In this document: positions 61,966 through 64,000 of the stretch, piece after piece | How positions within the stretch are numbered: the stretch's first letter is position 1 | Layout of the letters: every line of letters starts with the position of its first letter | Source: Phalacrocorax aristotelis | Taxonomy: Eukaryota; Chordata; Aves; Suliformes; Phalacrocoracidae | Assembly (NCBI RefSeq): GCF_949628215.1 | Contig: NC_134276.1 | Location: 63,408,733 to 63,472,732, forward strand | Length of the DNA stretch: 64,000 bases | Direction: 5' to 3' | The notes under the pieces: generated by a model | Databases searched by the model: none | What the model was told of the DNA's origin: nothing | Seen by the model: the letters and a program-made list of their open reading frames with translations, nothing else | Position numbers and translations under genes: made by a program

Positions 61966-64000
61966 GTATCAGGTGGTATGTGTTACTTGGTAGTCATATC
62001 TGTTCAAGAGAAATACCTATCTTCTGCACTGCTCTTATACTTGCCCATGATCTTTTTGCTTGCTAGAATGCAAATTCTGGAGGCTCCTTTTGGAAGTGTT
62101 CTACAAATTATAGTCTTGTAAAATTTGTGTTTATGCTGCTGCTTTCTTTTTCTGGAAGAATTCTTTGCTGGGATAAATAGCAGAGGAAAAAAATATGCCT
62201 CTTCAGACAAACAGTGATTGAATCTGCATGTTCACTGTGGATCAGTGGATACCTGCAAGTTTCAAGATCACAAAAATTAATCGGTAAGCAGTGACAGTCT
62301 CCACTGTGGAGGGAATGATATGAAAAAAACTCCAAAAACCAACTATTTAGGTTCCAAGAAACAGTTATTGTAAATACTCATACTTGATATTATCTTTCTG
62401 CTTTTCAAGGAGTAGTTTTTCTTAAATTCTGCATTCCAATACACAATATCTCTAAAGGTGAAACACTTGGCTACCTGACTCACTTGAGCAATTAAGAATC
62501 ATAATATAAAGTCAATAGTAACGACATCTCTGAAGCTATTGAAAATATTCCTAGGCTTAAAGTGTCACATTGTCTTGAGACTTGAGCTATCATATGAGTA
62601 TATAAGTATGGACACCTTCAGACCAGAATTTCAGCAAGGCCAGAATTAAGTCTCTGACTGTTGCCACCAGCAGAAAGAACAAGGTAGTTATGTGATGATG
62701 TTCCCTTTGAATGTCTTGTCCATTTTGGCAATTCGTTGCTAAAGGAATTTTCAAGACAGATGGAGAATTGGGCCTGACAGGTCTTGATGGAAAATTTTTC
62801 CAGAAATTAATGTGATGTCCTTGCTCTTTGAGATCAGTGTACAACATGGGGCAAAGTCACTTGCTACTGCTCGCTCCCAGAGGAGTAGAAACAGCACTAG
62901 AGGACATTAGGAAGTAAATGACAACTTCCCTTGCGTAACAGCAGTAAAAATGTTAGATGCATGTTAAACAAGCAAAGGAAAAACATATTTTCTTACACAT
63001 CTGTGGTGCCAGTTGTTTGACACATCAGTTCCTCCTTGCCACCCTATTCCATCCAAGAAAACCCTATGCTCTAGGTTTTGGTTTGAGCAGCCTTCGCAAC
63101 AACATTGGTTAACATGCACCCTTGCTTGCTTCATAACTCTGTTGCATGACCAAGTACATTTCTATTAGGCATTACACTTTTGTAAGGAGTTAACTTGCTG
63201 TACTTCCAAACTGTCAGGCTTCTTATAGGTGCAGAGGCCTCAACCTTTCTTCCTGAAAGACTCTAGGCTCAGAGCTTGGCAGGATGGGTTGGATAACTTT
63301 ACAGTTTAAGTGGGAGGCTAAGCTTGATGGTTAGGCAGCTGGTCTTCATTACTCCTCACCCTCTGACATCAGTTGCTTCCATTTAGCTGGTGAAGAAGAC
63401 CTGTCCCTGACTCAGACAGCAAACCAAATCTGGCATACTGTATTTGCTGCTGACTGCTGATCTGCTGTCTCTGCCTACACCTGGGTGTTTGGATGGACAG
63501 AACCTTATCCTTATTATAATAGACTGTCCATTTGGTTTGTGTGCTAGTTTCAAAGATTAAATTTGAAGTTATATTTGGCCTTAGACTGTACCATTTTTTC
63601 ATTATTGTTGAGTCTGTAAAGCCCTGAGGTTCAAATCCTGAAATCAGTTACTACTAGCAATGCAGAAGATTTTGAAGAATCTTTGACTCTGATTTTTAGT
63701 CTTGAGAGAGTTTTATTAAACACTAATTTGCAAAGTCCAGTGCATTTGTAAGGCAGGGTTTTTTTTATTTTATTTTATAAGGGATGAATTAATATAATAA
63801 GTTCCTTTTTATTCCACAATCACTTTTTTTGACCATTCTGAATTATCTTTGCAATGACTCTCTCTTCTTCACATACATACAGCCTTATCTTTCTCATCCT
63901 GCCATCTTGTCAGTTTTATTTTATCTTCACAAACACAACTGGGAGCTACTTAGTATTTGAAGTGGAAGAATGAAAAACTAAAGACAGCTTTTAAATTTCT
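61966..64000. other. Unique AT-rich sequence to window end
   Basis: No gene or recognised repeat. Frames of 68-85 codons on the minus strand show no domain. Confidence 0.5.

Overview
This looks like avian nuclear DNA. It is AT-rich, CpG-poor and mostly single-copy non-coding sequence, punctuated by CR1 LINE fragments. Several CR1 copies keep the typical bird 3' tail made of short ATTCTATG/ATTCTAGG-type repeats. A roughly 600 bp solo LTR resembles an endogenous retrovirus (ERV-L-like) LTR family I associate with neoavian birds. Species and chromosome cannot be told from the window.

I find no protein-coding gene I can defend. The longest open frames (about 140-170 codons) are reverse strands of CR1, low-complexity tracts, or frames with no recognisable domain and no exon-like structure. 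I see no rRNA, tRNA, CRISPR array or bacterial-type operon. The window is best read as intergenic, or a large intron, in a gene-poor region.

Layout: 1-2.25 kb is unique sequence. At 2.26-5.29 kb there are three CR1 fragments, all on the minus strand: a 0.9 kb copy reaching back to the reverse transcriptase FADD motif, an ancient degenerate copy, and a short 3' copy. At 9.2-10.5 kb lie two probable MIR-type SINE relics in opposite orientations. At 11.46-11.64 kb there is a strong polypyrimidine tract. At 15-21.7 kb there is unique sequence with simple repeats and a possible conserved block. At 21.7-22.0 kb there is an old plus-strand CR1. At 26.17-26.53 kb there is a decayed tandem repeat of about 85 bp period. 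CR1 copies of one young subfamily lie at 30.0-30.5 kb and 46.7-47.2 kb and share the same internal deletion. The solo LTR is at 39.39-39.99 kb and another CR1 at 42.37-42.69 kb. A perfect (AATGA)11 microsatellite is at 51.1 kb. A degraded ancient CR1 of about 1 kb is at 59.7-60.7 kb. The remainder is unique AT-rich DNA, some of which has the look of conserved non-coding elements (clustered homeodomain, E-box and octamer-like sites); that look cannot be tested without an alignment.

No new multi-gene system is visible. The most useful observations are the two CR1 copies with a shared internal deletion, the decayed 85 bp tandem array, and several very old retroposon relics that standard masking may miss.
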